NCBI GenBank assembly: GCA_963665495.1
Contig: OY762289.1
Span: forward strand, 930,001 to 994,000
Source: G963665495 sp963665495
Lineage (GTDB): Bacteria > Desulfobacterota > Desulfovibrionia > Desulfovibrionales > Desulfovibrionaceae
Length of the DNA: 64,000 nucleotides
Direction of reading: 5' to 3'
In this document: piece by piece, positions 5,829 through 14,804 of the stretch
How the letters are laid out: each line of letters begins with the position of its first letter
Numbering within the stretch: position 1 is the first letter of the stretch
The notes under the pieces: generated by a model
What the model saw: only the letters and a program-made list of their open reading frames with translations
Databases searched by the model: none
What the model was told of the DNA's origin: nothing
Made by a program: the position numbers and the translations under genes

Positions 5829-5905
5829 TGGTCGGGGCGATACGATTCGAACGTACGGCCCCCTGCTCCCAAGGCAGGTGCGCTGCCAGACTGCGCCACG
5901 CCCCG
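5829..5905 (-). tRNA. tRNA-Pro (anticodon TGG)
   Basis: Full cloverleaf on the minus strand: acceptor CGGGGCG/CGCCCCG, D-arm with GCGCAGTCTGGCAGCGC, anticodon stem CCTGC/GCAGG around CTTGGGA giving anticodon TGG, T-arm with GTTCGAATC, discriminator A and an encoded CCA. It has its own promoter upstream and terminator downstream. Its 3' half abuts the mobile-element end, and the 3' part of tRNA genes is a common integration target, so the element probably restores the tRNA sequence on insertion. Confidence 0.97.
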
Positions 5906-5916
5906 TAAAAAAGAAC

Positions 5917-5945
5917 TATTATCCTTTTAATCAAGTTGAAGTCAA
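5917..5945 (-). promoter_or_regulatory. Promoter of tRNA-Pro
   Basis: TTGACT (5940-5945) and ATAATA (5917-5922) on the minus strand with a 17-bp spacer. The predicted start lies only a few bases before the tRNA 5' end at 5905, as expected for a monocistronic tRNA unit. Confidence 0.75.
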
Positions 5946-5988
5946 GATGAAATCCGCATGAAATCTGCGTACCTGCGGACAAGGGCGT

Positions 5989-6660
5989 CTAGCATTCCTT
6001 TTTTTCATGATGCGAAAGCCGGACGCCCACCAGGCTGGAGACCAGGATGGCGATATAGAACTGTCCCAGAATGCCTTCCAGATAGGTAAGAAATTTGGCG
6101 AGCGGAGATAAGGGGGTGATATCCCCGAATCCCATGGTCGTCAGGGAAATATAGCTGTAATAGAGCAGGTCGGACGAGGCCTCGTGCCATTCCGTGATAT
6201 TGAGCCCCTTGAAGGAATTCGTATCCAGAACCAGTAAAAGCTCGTAAAATTCCGCCCAGATGATGCCGATCAGGATATAAATACAAATCGACCCCACAAT
6301 GGAGTTCATGGTGACTTTCCCGGCAAACAGGACCTGGCGGACGGCGCTCCAGGTTGCGAGCATTACGTAGGCCAGCAAAAGAAGAATGCGCGCCAGGCGG
6401 GTGCCGTCATTTTCCATGATCAGCCCGATGATGAGCACAACGGCAAAGGCCACGGCAAGAATGAGCCCTATGCTGCAGGTACTGCGTTTGTTGCGGGTAC
6501 TCCAGATGCCTCCGGCAAATAAAAACATACTTGCTACGCCGATGATCGCCTTGCCTTCTCCGCTGAAAAACTGGTGGGCAATGGCGTTGGTCATCAGGAG
6601 AATGAGCAGGCCTATGAGCAGAAATATGAAATTTTCTTTTTGGGGAAGATACTTGGGCAT
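5989..6660 (-). CDS. Ion-channel family K+ channel, 223 aa
   Basis: Integral membrane potassium channel of the two-helix pore (Ion_trans_2) family. The selectivity filter is visible near residue 185 as TTMGFGDITPL (TxGFGD), preceded by a pore helix and followed by the last helix ILGQFYIAILVSSLVGV. Four or five further hydrophobic helices precede it (for example FLLIGLLILLMTNAIA), but none has the regular arginines of a voltage sensor. The start at ATG 6660 (MPKYLPQKENF) is chosen over a longer frame that overlaps the antiporter gene. It follows that gene by 19 bp, suggesting a joint cation-homeostasis operon. Confidence 0.85.
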   Translation of the reverse strand: MPKYLPQKENFIFLLIGLLILLMTNAIAHQFFSGEGKAIIGVASMFLFAGGIWSTRNKRSTCSIGLILAVAFAVVLIIGLIMENDGTRLARILLLLAYVMLATWSAVRQVLFAGKVTMNSIVGSICIYILIGIIWAEFYELLLVLDTNSFKGLNITEWHEASSDLLYYSYISLTTMGFGDITPLSPLAKFLTYLEGILGQFYIAILVSSLVGVRLSHHEKKEC

Positions 6661-6679
6661 AGGAATGCTTTTTTCCAGG

Positions 6680-7897
6680 TTAAAGGCCGGGAGCTGCCGG
6701 CTGTTTTTTTTCTTTCTTTCCAAAGGCTTTTGCCAGTGGTTCGGCCGTGATGCCGTGGGCGAAAACGGATAATACAATGGTGCAGACCACGGTAAGCAGT
6801 ACGGTGTTTTTGCCAGGCAACTTATCTCCAAACACAATGATGGCGAATACGATGCTCGCCAGTCCGCGCGGACCGAACCAGCCCATGAACAGCTTGGCGG
6901 GCGTGTCCATCTGCATCTTGCGCAAGCACAGCCAGACAGGCAGCATCCGGAACAGCGTCAAACTGAGCACGGCGTACGCCACGCTGCTCCAGTCCAGATA
7001 GGGCAGGGTGGTCCCGGCCACCGCGTATCCGAAAGCAACCCAGGTCATCAGGCCCAGAATGTCTCCGGCGGATTCGGCAGTGACAAGTTCGCCTTGCTTG
7101 TGCCGTTTGGTCAAGCCCCCGAACAACAGGCCGCCGACAAAAGCGGCGATGAATCCGCTGCCTCCGGCCCATTGGGCGGCGGCAAAACAGGCCAGAGCCA
7201 GGGCCATGCCAGTGAGCCGGCGCCATTCGTCTTCGATCCAGCCAAGGCGGTTGCCCAGCCGCAGCAGGCAAACGCCCGCGAAGCTTATTCCCAGTCCGGC
7301 AAGGGCGCCGATGCCGATTTCTTCCAGCACCAGCCGCAAGGCCAGCCCCAGCGGACCGTACTCTCCTGCCGCGTCCGCGGCCAGGGACAGGAACACGAAT
7401 AAAATGGGAACGCAAATGCCGTCATTGAGTCCGCTTTCCACGTTCAGACCGTCACGGATTACGGGCGGTACGGATTCGTTGGTGACCACGGCCTGCCCGA
7501 GGGCGGCGTCCGTGGGGGCGAGCATGGTGGCCAGGATGGCGGCCTCAAAAACTCCCAGGCCGGGAAAGATGATCAGGGCGCCCAGAAAGCCCAAGAGGAT
7601 TGTCAAAGGAAGCCCGATCAGCAAAAGTCGCTGTGGGAGCCGTGAACTATGGCGCAAAAGCGCAAGGTCGGCATTGGCCGCATCCGTGAACAGCACCAGA
7701 GCCAGGGTCAGCTCCGCAAGACCTCGCAGGGTCTCGGCCGACACATCCTTTGGCGGCAGTCCCAGTGCTGGCAAAGAAAGTCCGAGCCCGAACAACACGT
7801 ACAGTATGGGCCCGGAAACAGGCGTACGTTGCAACGGACCGGCCACCAGGCAGTAGACAAAAATAAACAGGGCCAGGAGGGTGAGGTATTCGTACAC
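6680..7897 (-). CDS. Cation/proton antiporter, CPA1 type, 405 aa
   Basis: Inner-membrane Na+ or K+/H+ antiporter. About eleven to twelve hydrophobic helices run the full length. The central segment ATMLAPTDAALGQAVV and NVESGLNDGICVP (residues about 125-165) match the conserved TDP/ND-type ion-binding helices of NhaP-like CPA1 exchangers. GTG start at 7897 with an upstream AGGCGG; ends 19 bp before the K+ channel. Lacks a long cytoplasmic C-terminal tail. Ion specificity cannot be read from the sequence. Likely contributes to pH or salt tolerance together with the channel. Confidence 0.88.
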   Translation of the reverse strand: MYEYLTLLALFIFVYCLVAGPLQRTPVSGPILYVLFGLGLSLPALGLPPKDVSAETLRGLAELTLALVLFTDAANADLALLRHSSRLPQRLLLIGLPLTILLGFLGALIIFPGLGVFEAAILATMLAPTDAALGQAVVTNESVPPVIRDGLNVESGLNDGICVPILFVFLSLAADAAGEYGPLGLALRLVLEEIGIGALAGLGISFAGVCLLRLGNRLGWIEDEWRRLTGMALALACFAAAQWAGGSGFIAAFVGGLLFGGLTKRHKQGELVTAESAGDILGLMTWVAFGYAVAGTTLPYLDWSSVAYAVLSLTLFRMLPVWLCLRKMQMDTPAKLFMGWFGPRGLASIVFAIIVFGDKLPGKNTVLLTVVCTIVLSVFAHGITAEPLAKAFGKKEKKQPAAPGL

Positions 7898-7930
7898 GTT
7901 GTATCCGCCTTTTAAAAAACACGTCCGGAA

Positions 7931-8644
7931 TTAGCCGTTTCCTTTTTTCAACGCCTCTTTGAGGAGCACGTAGGCCCGCCAGTAATTGAAAACGCCTCCC
8001 GCAAAAAACAGAATGCTGCCGACAAGGTACTGCCAGGCAATGAAAGCGTTGACAACGGTACGGTCCGCCTGCGCATCCAGGTGCCAGAGATAAGGAATGG
8101 ACGCCACGGTAAACAGGACGGACCCAACCACAAAGCTCACGGCGGTCAGGTTTATCAATTGCAAGGTGATCAGCGTACGTGATCGGACGATTTGAAGCAC
8201 ATTGATGGAAGCCCCGAACACGAAGAGCAGGCTGCCGGTGACGAACATCCAGGCCCCGGCGTGTTCGTAGCCAACGAAGGAAAGGAACAGAATGCTGCCA
8301 ATGGTAAAAAGCACCGTGCCTGCCACATAACTGCTAGCTGCGCAGTATTCCAGAATGATCTGGCGACCGTGGCTGTTTTTTGCGCGCCACTTGCGGCAGA
8401 CTTCAGCCAGGTCATGCACTGTGACTACCAGGTAAACAAGCGAACCAATGAAAAAGATCCAGGCTCCCAGATCTGCGTAGGCTTCGAGTCTGGGAAAAAA
8501 CAGAATACTGCCGAATATGAACAGCGCGCCGCCCAGTTTATAAAGGATCGCATTGATGGTTTCCCAGCGGAAATGGGCGCTCAGATCGTTTTGTCCCTTG
8601 GTAAGGTCGTAGAGCCTGATTCTGTTGACGAACATATGCGGCAT
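7931..8644 (-). CDS. YrhK-like membrane protein, 237 aa
   Basis: Multi-helix membrane protein with internal repetition: the pattern GxxLFxxGSILFL/VGSILFFAGG appears about four times (GGALFIFGSILFF, AGTVLFTIGSILFL, VGSVLFTVAS, VGSILFFAGGVFNYW), and the last unit matches the YrhK domain. Function of the family is unknown. The start at 8644 (MPHMFVNRIRLYDL) is chosen from AAGGA 9 nt upstream; the frame continues upstream into a hairpin region and is not believed. It precedes the antiporter and channel genes in the same direction with a 33-bp gap, so it could belong with them. Confidence 0.75.
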   Translation of the reverse strand: MPHMFVNRIRLYDLTKGQNDLSAHFRWETINAILYKLGGALFIFGSILFFPRLEAYADLGAWIFFIGSLVYLVVTVHDLAEVCRKWRAKNSHGRQIILEYCAASSYVAGTVLFTIGSILFLSFVGYEHAGAWMFVTGSLLFVFGASINVLQIVRSRTLITLQLINLTAVSFVVGSVLFTVASIPYLWHLDAQADRTVVNAFIAWQYLVGSILFFAGGVFNYWRAYVLLKEALKKGNG

Positions 8645-8743
8645 GCGTTCAGGTCCTTGTTTGGGGTTGCCAGTGGACCTGGAGAGTAGATGGTTTGATC
8701 CGGCAACGCAACCACAGGCGGGCAAAAACGGCGGGAATCCTAA

Positions 8744-8771
8744 GCGCGGCCCGTTCAGAAACGGGCCGCGC
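8744..8771 (-). terminator. Strong hairpin terminator after chemoreceptor
   Basis: GCGCGGCCCGTT pairs perfectly with AACGGGCCGCGC around a 4-nt loop (12-bp stem). It starts 31 bp after the stop of the 8803 chemoreceptor gene on the minus strand. The downstream T-run is short, so termination may be partial or Rho-assisted. Confidence 0.65.
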
Positions 8772-8802
8772 ATGCGTCTCAAAAACAGCTTAACATCTCG
8801 CC

Positions 8803-10947
8803 TCAGTGGCGCAATCTGGAAATCAATCCGTTCAGAGAGTCCGCCAGAGCCACCAGACTGGCGATGTTTTTGTCAGCTTCGGACATGTCCGTCAGGGTTT
8901 TTCCGGCAATACTTTTAATCTGCGTGACCCCCCGTGCAATTTGTTTGCTTGCCGAGGACTGCTGTTCGGCCGCTGTGGCTATGGACTGTACCTGGGTAGA
9001 AGTGTTCTGGGACAGGTCCACGATTGTCGAAAGCGTTCCCTGGGATTCGTTGGCCAGGGCAATGGCTTCTTCCACGGCATCGGCGGATTTTTTAACACCC
9101 GAGGAAATGTTTTTTACGCCTGTTTGTATGGAAGTGACTACGCTGCTCACCTCGCTGGTGGCGACCATGGTTTTTTCAGCCAGTTTGCGGACTTCATCGG
9201 CAACCACGGCAAAACCTCTGCCGGCCTCTCCGGCTCGAGCCGCTTCGATGGCCGCGTTGAGGGCCAGAAGGTTGGTTTGATCGGCGATGTCGGAAATAAC
9301 GCTGAGTATTTGGGTGATATTGCCCACCTGGTCCGCAAAACTGTGCATTTCCAACACGGAGGCGTCGGCGCGTTCCTTAACTGTGGTAATGGCCAGGACG
9401 GATTTGGAGACGATGGCTGCTCCCTCCGTAGCCTTTTCCCGTGAGTCCAGAGCCTGCTGGGCGGCATCTGCGGCGTTTTTGGCCACATCGGTAATAGAGG
9501 CGTTTATCTGTTCCATGGCGGATGCGGTTTCGTCGAGGAGCGCATTTTGATTTGCGGCTCCACCTGTGACCAGAGAAATTTCGGATTTCAATTCACCGGA
9601 GACATTGGCGACCTGGCTGGATATGCCCGAAGCCTCTTCAGCCAGCTGGTTGGAATGTTCAAAAAGTTGCTTCAGTTTGTTTTCCTGTTCCTGAGCGGCT
9701 TGCAGAGCCTTTCTGGCGCTGGCCTCGTTGTTTTCGGCGTCCAGGCTTTTTTGCCGGGCCATGCTGATGTTGTCCTTTAAGGCGTCCACCATGCTGCGCA
9801 GGTTGGCATTGAGCTTATTGACTTCGGACGTGTTGCCGTTGTCCTTCAGGATGGCGTCCAGATTGCCCGAAGCCACCTCCTGTACGAATGCCAACGAAGA
9901 GGACAATGCCCTGGTAACGCTACGGGAAACCAGGAAAGCTACGGCCACGGCTATGGCCAGGGCAACACCGAGGCCGATAAGCGTGATAGTTCGCAGACTT
10001 TTATAATCGTCGATGCGTTTCAATAACAGAATGTCCAGTTCGTCGAGGGCGGTTTTCCAGAATGCGAAAGAATCCGCGACAGCTTTTTCTCCGGCTGCCC
10101 GGAAAGCATCGGCTGAAACCGAGCCGTCAGGATTTTCGATGATTTTGTGCAGCAGGTCGATGAACGCCGCAGCGCTTTGTTGGTATTGCTGCAAGGCGGG
10201 CGGCACGTTCTGTTGCAGCGTATCACTTAGCCCCAGGAAGTTCTGGTCTTCATTCAGAGCCGTGCCGGTACTCGCCGTGATGCGGTCGTAATCCGACAGC
10301 TGCAGCAGTTCGGCATAGGAATTCAACTTGCGGCGATCGGCTTCAGTCAGTTTTCCCGCCTGCAGCATGGCTAGCCCGGTGTCGAGTATTTCAGCCATCC
10401 GGCGCTGCGTCTGGGGCAGGGCGAGCAGCGTAATATCCATCAGATAATAACTGTCCAGGTCCGGATCCAGAATCAGATTGCTGGTGTCCCCCGCATGGGC
10501 GATCATCCCCATAACGTCGTCGAGTAAAGCGTCAACGCGTTTTTTGCCTTCTTCGGGAGTACTAGCGCGTTTGGCCTCTTCCCATCGCGCCTGAACTTTT
10601 TCTGGTTTGAGATGTTCGCGGTTGCGCATGGCGAGCCCTTGCGGGGTGAATTGCAGATCCTGGCCGAAGGCACCATCCACGGAGAGCAGTTCGCGGAAGG
10701 CTGCGTCAGTGGGGCTGGTGTTCCCGGATTGTGCCGTTTGCAGTTCCCGGTTGTAGGTCTGGAGATCCCGCAGAAGAGCCGAAAGCGGACGGAGGTACTG
10801 ATCTCCGTCATATTCGAGACTATTGAAATGGATGTCGTAATTGGTGGCGGAGATGTTCGTGTAAAGCAGCCATCCCAAAGGAAGGATGAACACAAGACAA
10901 ATAACGGCCAGCTTGATCTGAATGCTGATTCCTCGAACAGCGGTCAT
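8803..10947 (-). CDS. Methyl-accepting chemotaxis protein, 714 aa
   Basis: Membrane chemoreceptor. TM1 about residues 9-29, a periplasmic helical sensor of roughly 290 residues without cysteines of note, TM2 about 322-345, then HAMP (345-400) and the long antiparallel signalling coil. The conserved tip (DQTNLLALNAAIEAARAGEA, about 553-575) binds CheA/CheW, and the helices around it carry Glu/Gln/Ala patches for methylation. The ligand is unknown; the all-helical sensor resembles four-helix or HBM-type bundles rather than Cache. GGGGGAT precedes the ATG. No CheBR pentapeptide is evident at the C-terminus (ISRLRH). Confidence 0.95.
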   Translation of the reverse strand: MTAVRGISIQIKLAVICLVFILPLGWLLYTNISATNYDIHFNSLEYDGDQYLRPLSALLRDLQTYNRELQTAQSGNTSPTDAAFRELLSVDGAFGQDLQFTPQGLAMRNREHLKPEKVQARWEEAKRASTPEEGKKRVDALLDDVMGMIAHAGDTSNLILDPDLDSYYLMDITLLALPQTQRRMAEILDTGLAMLQAGKLTEADRRKLNSYAELLQLSDYDRITASTGTALNEDQNFLGLSDTLQQNVPPALQQYQQSAAAFIDLLHKIIENPDGSVSADAFRAAGEKAVADSFAFWKTALDELDILLLKRIDDYKSLRTITLIGLGVALAIAVAVAFLVSRSVTRALSSSLAFVQEVASGNLDAILKDNGNTSEVNKLNANLRSMVDALKDNISMARQKSLDAENNEASARKALQAAQEQENKLKQLFEHSNQLAEEASGISSQVANVSGELKSEISLVTGGAANQNALLDETASAMEQINASITDVAKNAADAAQQALDSREKATEGAAIVSKSVLAITTVKERADASVLEMHSFADQVGNITQILSVISDIADQTNLLALNAAIEAARAGEAGRGFAVVADEVRKLAEKTMVATSEVSSVVTSIQTGVKNISSGVKKSADAVEEAIALANESQGTLSTIVDLSQNTSTQVQSIATAAEQQSSASKQIARGVTQIKSIAGKTLTDMSEADKNIASLVALADSLNGLISRLRH

Positions 10948-11593
10948 GCTATCCCCCTTGCTGTAGTGTCATAACGCAGCAATACGTGTGAAAGAAAACA
11001 ACGTCATGAGGCGTCCCAATCCCCCCAGGAAGCCATGAACAAACATAAAGAATCAAAAAAGCTTTTACGTTAGTTTCATAGATGAAAAAATAGCTGAATG
11101 TTGCAATAAAGTAAATATTTGAAAGTTCAAAATAATAAATTTGTAAATATACCAAAAAAGTTACAGCCCGAAATAATTAAAAAATCTAAAATTAAGTATT
11201 TAAAAAAGGTTGATTATTCAATAGATATATCTAATTATAAGGTTATTTGTGGCTTTCTGCGGTTAAGGGTAATGAAAGCGACCAGAAAAGTAGTGGTAAA
11301 TAACAACCACTTAGTTTTGGTCGCTTATTTTGCAACTGGCACAATGGGGTAGCGAAAATGGACAGCATAATAATATCACTTTTTGAAAAAAATTTAGAAA
11401 TGAAATGTCAGATGATGTATTATATGCCAAATAATATTTTTTTCAAATGTAAAAGATCAGGAGGGGGAAGATAAAGCGCTTTTATATCTGGTCGTTTTTG
11501 CTGAAAAATGTGTTTTTTTTAATTTTACCAGAAATTAAGCTGCTTTCAGCATTGTGTATTATACAGCAGAGATATTAAAACAAGGAATTAAAT
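10948..11593. other. AT-rich intergenic region between divergent chemoreceptors
   Basis: About 645 bp without a convincing gene. Contains a large imperfect hairpin (11276-11326). Before the second chemoreceptor, TTAAGC (11535) and TATTAT (11557) with a 16-bp spacer form a weak candidate promoter. A short open frame over 11119-11352 has low-complexity Lys/Asn content, no ribosome-binding site, and runs through the hairpin, so it is not called. Confidence 0.4.
11276..11326. repeat. Large imperfect hairpin in chemoreceptor spacer
   Basis: AAGCGACCA (11276) pairs with TGGTCGCTT (11318), and inner AGTGGT pairs with ACCACT with a small internal bulge, giving about 20 pairs. No gene ends nearby on either strand, so it is not an ordinary terminator. 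Possible small-RNA end, a regulatory leader, or remnant of a palindromic repeat element. Confidence 0.5.
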
Positions 11594-14020
11594 ATGCGTA
11601 TTAGCATAAAATACAAGATTTTTATCCCTTGCCTCGTGAGTGCCCTTGTTTTTGGAGGTTTTGGCTATTGGTATATGTCTAACCGCCTGAACGAACTGCA
11701 GACGGAATTTCTTTCTGAAATCGCGTCGGGAAAAGCCGATCAGATCCGGTCCAGCATTGATATGCTGGCCACGCAGGCGGTGGAAAAAGCCGCTCTGTTT
11801 GCCAATATCCCAGAAGTGGTGACCGCATTTCGACTGGCCCATAACGGCAATATGGAAGACGAAAATGATCCTGGCGGTCATGACGCCAGGAAATTGCTGC
11901 GGGAAATTCTCAGTCCTTTTTTGCATAGTTTTCAAACCGTAACAGGCGAAAAGCTGCAATTGCATTTCCATTTGCCTAATGGGCACAGTCTTGTACGGCT
12001 TTGGCGTGAAAAGCAGACCAAACGCGGCGGGGAATGGGTTGATGTTTCGGATGATATTTCCGGGTTCCGTGAAACGGTTCTCGAAGTGAACCGTACGGGC
12101 AAGGTGGTCAAAGGCATCGAACTCGGACGCGGCGGATTCGTCATCCGTGGTGTGGCGCCGGTCAAGGCGTCCGACGGTACGCAACTTGGTTCCGTGGAAG
12201 TGCTGCTGCCCTTTGATCCGCTGCTTTCTGCTTTGGCAACGAACAACAAGCAGGATGTGGCTTTGTATATGAATGCAGAGTTTCTTTCCATAACCACGGC
12301 GTTGCGTGATGCGCAGAAATTTCCTCTCCTGGACGACAAGTTCGTGCGTGTTGTCGGAGCGGAAAATCCGCAGCTAGCCGGTCAGGCCGGTGCGTCCTTT
12401 CTGGAAGGAGCCCTCGCGGGGCAGGTCATTGAAATCGTCAATACTGTCGGGTTGAGCGGTTTTCCTGTCCTGGATTACAAAGGAAATACTATCGGCTGCA
12501 TCGTCTATGCCACTGATATTGCCGAACCGCTTCATTTAATCGGCCGACAGAATCTGATATTTGTCTTAGTTGTAACTTTGATACTTGTTGCCTCCATCGG
12601 AACAGGCAGTCTGATTTTCGTATACAGTGTGCAACATCCAGCCAAAACAATCATAGAACGCATCAAGGATATCGCTGAGGATAAAGCTGATCTCAATAAT
12701 GAGCTTCCTGGTGGGAGTAATGATGAAATGGGAGATTTGTCCCTCTGGTTTAATACCTTGATGAAAAAAATTGCGTCTATTATTTGCGAGACACGTATGT
12801 ATATGAACATTACGAATTCGTTGCCAGATCCCATTTTCGCGGTGGATGATGATTTCAAAATCATCACTGCGAACCTCGGATTGTCAAAGGCAGTCGGTAT
12901 TCTGCCAGAAAATCTCCTGGGTATGAAATGCAATGAAATTATGCGCACCAAGGTCTGCGGTACGGATGATTGCCCCATAGCACAGGTCAAGAAGCAGAAC
13001 AGACGCGTGCAGTGTGATATGCTTGAGCTGGACCTCAAAGGAGAGCATCGGGTTGTGCGTCCCTATGGAGACATTTTGTTGGATTGCGCGGGGTATAAAA
13101 TCGGGTACTACGAAGTTGCTCAGGATGTGACGGCCCTGTTTGAAAACGAGCAGCGTATCACTCATAATCTCGAACATATCGAGCGGGTCAATTCCAGAGT
13201 CAATCAGGCAGCCGTTCGATTGGCGGATTTGAGCAACACGGTTGCAGGACGCATAGATTTAACCCGAGACGGTTCCGAACAGCAGAGCCGGCTCGTCACA
13301 GAGACGGCATCGGCCATGGAACAGATGAACAGCAGTATCATGGAAATCGCCGGCAGCGCCATGGGAGTTGCCGGAGAAGCCGAGCAGGCCAGGGATCAGG
13401 CTCAGGAAGGAGCCAAAGTGGTTCTGGATGCCAAAAACGCCATTACCACCGTCCATAAGCTGACCGACGAACTCCGGTCCAGCATGTCCGGACTTAATGC
13501 CCAAACCGAAGATATCGGGCGGATCATCACGGTCATCAACGACATTGCCGATCAGACGAACCTGCTGGCCCTGAACGCGGCCATCGAAGCCGCGCGGGCG
13601 GGAGAGGCCGGGCGGGGCTTTGCCGTGGTCGCGGACGAGGTGCGTAAACTTGCGGAAAAAACCATGATTTCCACCAAGGAAGTGGGGGATGCCATCAACG
13701 CCATTCAGAACGGCGCGCGCGGCAGCATGCAACGCGTTGAGGATGCTGCCAAGGCTGTTGATGCGGCCACGGAACTGGCTTCACGTTCGGGCCAGGCACT
13801 GGATAGTATTGTACAGCTGGTGGAATCGACATCCGATAAAGTTCGCGGCATTGCCCAGGCATCCGAAGAGCAGTCCACAGCGAGCGGACAGGTGACCAAT
13901 GCCATGGATGAAATCAACCAGGTGACGCAGGAAACCAGCCTGGGCATGGTTGAAGCCTCCCAGGCCGTCACCGAGCTTGTGAGTCTGTCCCAGGATTTGA
14001 AAAAATTATCGGAGTCCTGA
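11594..14020 (+). CDS. Methyl-accepting chemotaxis protein with Cache-like and PAS sensors, 808 aa
   Basis: Chemoreceptor with two sensors. TM1 about 8-28; a periplasmic Cache-like region to about 310 (GRGGFVIRGVAPVKASDGTQ is the Cache core); TM2 about 318-342; HAMP; then a cytoplasmic PAS domain (about 400-520) beginning SLPDPIFAVDDDFKIITAN and rich in cysteines (VCGTDDCPI, CDM, LDCAG). The signalling tip DQTNLLALNAAIEAARAGEA is near residue 652. The PAS cysteines might sense redox state or hold a cofactor, which is inference. AAGGAATT precedes the ATG. Followed by a terminator, so monocistronic. Confidence 0.93.
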   Translation: MRISIKYKIFIPCLVSALVFGGFGYWYMSNRLNELQTEFLSEIASGKADQIRSSIDMLATQAVEKAALFANIPEVVTAFRLAHNGNMEDENDPGGHDARKLLREILSPFLHSFQTVTGEKLQLHFHLPNGHSLVRLWREKQTKRGGEWVDVSDDISGFRETVLEVNRTGKVVKGIELGRGGFVIRGVAPVKASDGTQLGSVEVLLPFDPLLSALATNNKQDVALYMNAEFLSITTALRDAQKFPLLDDKFVRVVGAENPQLAGQAGASFLEGALAGQVIEIVNTVGLSGFPVLDYKGNTIGCIVYATDIAEPLHLIGRQNLIFVLVVTLILVASIGTGSLIFVYSVQHPAKTIIERIKDIAEDKADLNNELPGGSNDEMGDLSLWFNTLMKKIASIICETRMYMNITNSLPDPIFAVDDDFKIITANLGLSKAVGILPENLLGMKCNEIMRTKVCGTDDCPIAQVKKQNRRVQCDMLELDLKGEHRVVRPYGDILLDCAGYKIGYYEVAQDVTALFENEQRITHNLEHIERVNSRVNQAAVRLADLSNTVAGRIDLTRDGSEQQSRLVTETASAMEQMNSSIMEIAGSAMGVAGEAEQARDQAQEGAKVVLDAKNAITTVHKLTDELRSSMSGLNAQTEDIGRIITVINDIADQTNLLALNAAIEAARAGEAGRGFAVVADEVRKLAEKTMISTKEVGDAINAIQNGARGSMQRVEDAAKAVDAATELASRSGQALDSIVQLVESTSDKVRGIAQASEEQSTASGQVTNAMDEINQVTQETSLGMVEASQAVTELVSLSQDLKKLSES

Positions 14021-14058
14021 CAGCTGCGTACGATTGATCACCCTTTTTCTGTATTATA

Positions 14059-14090
14059 AAGGCCCTGTCAGAAACGACGGGGCCTTGTTA
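14059..14090 (+). terminator. Terminator of the 11594 chemoreceptor gene
   Basis: AAGGCCC (14059-14065) pairs with GGGCCTT (14080-14086), extended inward, followed by GTTACATTT. It lies 38 bp after the chemoreceptor stop codon. The U-tract is weak but the stem is stable. Confidence 0.7.
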
Positions 14091-14159
14091 CATTTGAGTC
14101 CCTGGGAGATAAGGAGAATATGAAATCCGAAATGGGGCTTAAAAGAAGCGGTTACGTGC

Positions 14160-14546
14160 TCAGGACGTACTCAGAAAGAGGAAAATGATCATGGCTACGC
14201 CGAAAAACGCCGTGAAGGCGTTGGCCAGCAAGCCCGTATTGAGATTGAAGTTGTCACTGATTTCTATGGTCTTGAGCAACTGGAAAATTCGTTTGTATTG
14301 AAAAAGAGAGGTCAGCGCGATAACGACTCCCAGGAAGACAAAAGCAATGCCGATCCAGAAAGCCGGGCCTCTGTCAAACAAGGCATCGCCCGCGGGTCTG
14401 CTTCCGTGGACAAAAATTCCGAAGCGTTCGATGATGAACCCGAAAGCCATAAAGGACAGGCATGTTCTGTTCCAGGCAAGCAACGTACGTTCCGCCGCGA
14501 AGAGTACGCGCGGGTCTTTCGAAGCTTCACTAACCGCTTTGTCCAT
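14160..14546 (-). CDS. DUF202/YidH family membrane protein, 128 aa
   Basis: Small inner-membrane protein. The N-terminus DPRVLFAAERTLLAWNRTCL is the conserved signature of DUF202 (YidH), followed by three hydrophobic helices (FMAFGFIIERFGIF; FWIGIAFVFLGVVIAL; LANAFTAFFGVAMIIFLF). Length fits the family. ATG 14546 is used because AGGAGGTG lies at the right distance; a GTG two codons earlier overlaps this site. Function of the family is not established. It stands alone, convergent with the chemoreceptor gene. Confidence 0.88.
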   Translation of the reverse strand: MDKAVSEASKDPRVLFAAERTLLAWNRTCLSFMAFGFIIERFGIFVHGSRPAGDALFDRGPAFWIGIAFVFLGVVIALTSLFQYKRIFQLLKTIEISDNFNLNTGLLANAFTAFFGVAMIIFLFLSTS

Positions 14547-14804
14547 TTTCACCTCCTAAGCAATGGTTCCAGTGGCTTGTACGCTGTTCGCAGCAATGCG
14601 GCAACTTAATGTTGGAAATTCCGAAATCATTCATGGGTTTTCAAAAAATCAGAATCCGCAAGGCGTATTGTCAGCGTAACAATAACATGAATTTGAGTCG
14701 TCAAACAATCTGAGAACCGCATTTCTGAAGTGGGATGCAAAAAGCGGAAGCAGCATGCGCTGTTTCCGCCTCGTATTATTAGGAACGGATATGCCAGCCG
14801 GAGC

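Noticed and set aside
11119..11352. 77-aa Lys/Asn-rich frame in the chemoreceptor spacer
   Set aside because: No ribosome-binding site, A+T-driven composition, and it reads through a 20-bp hairpin.
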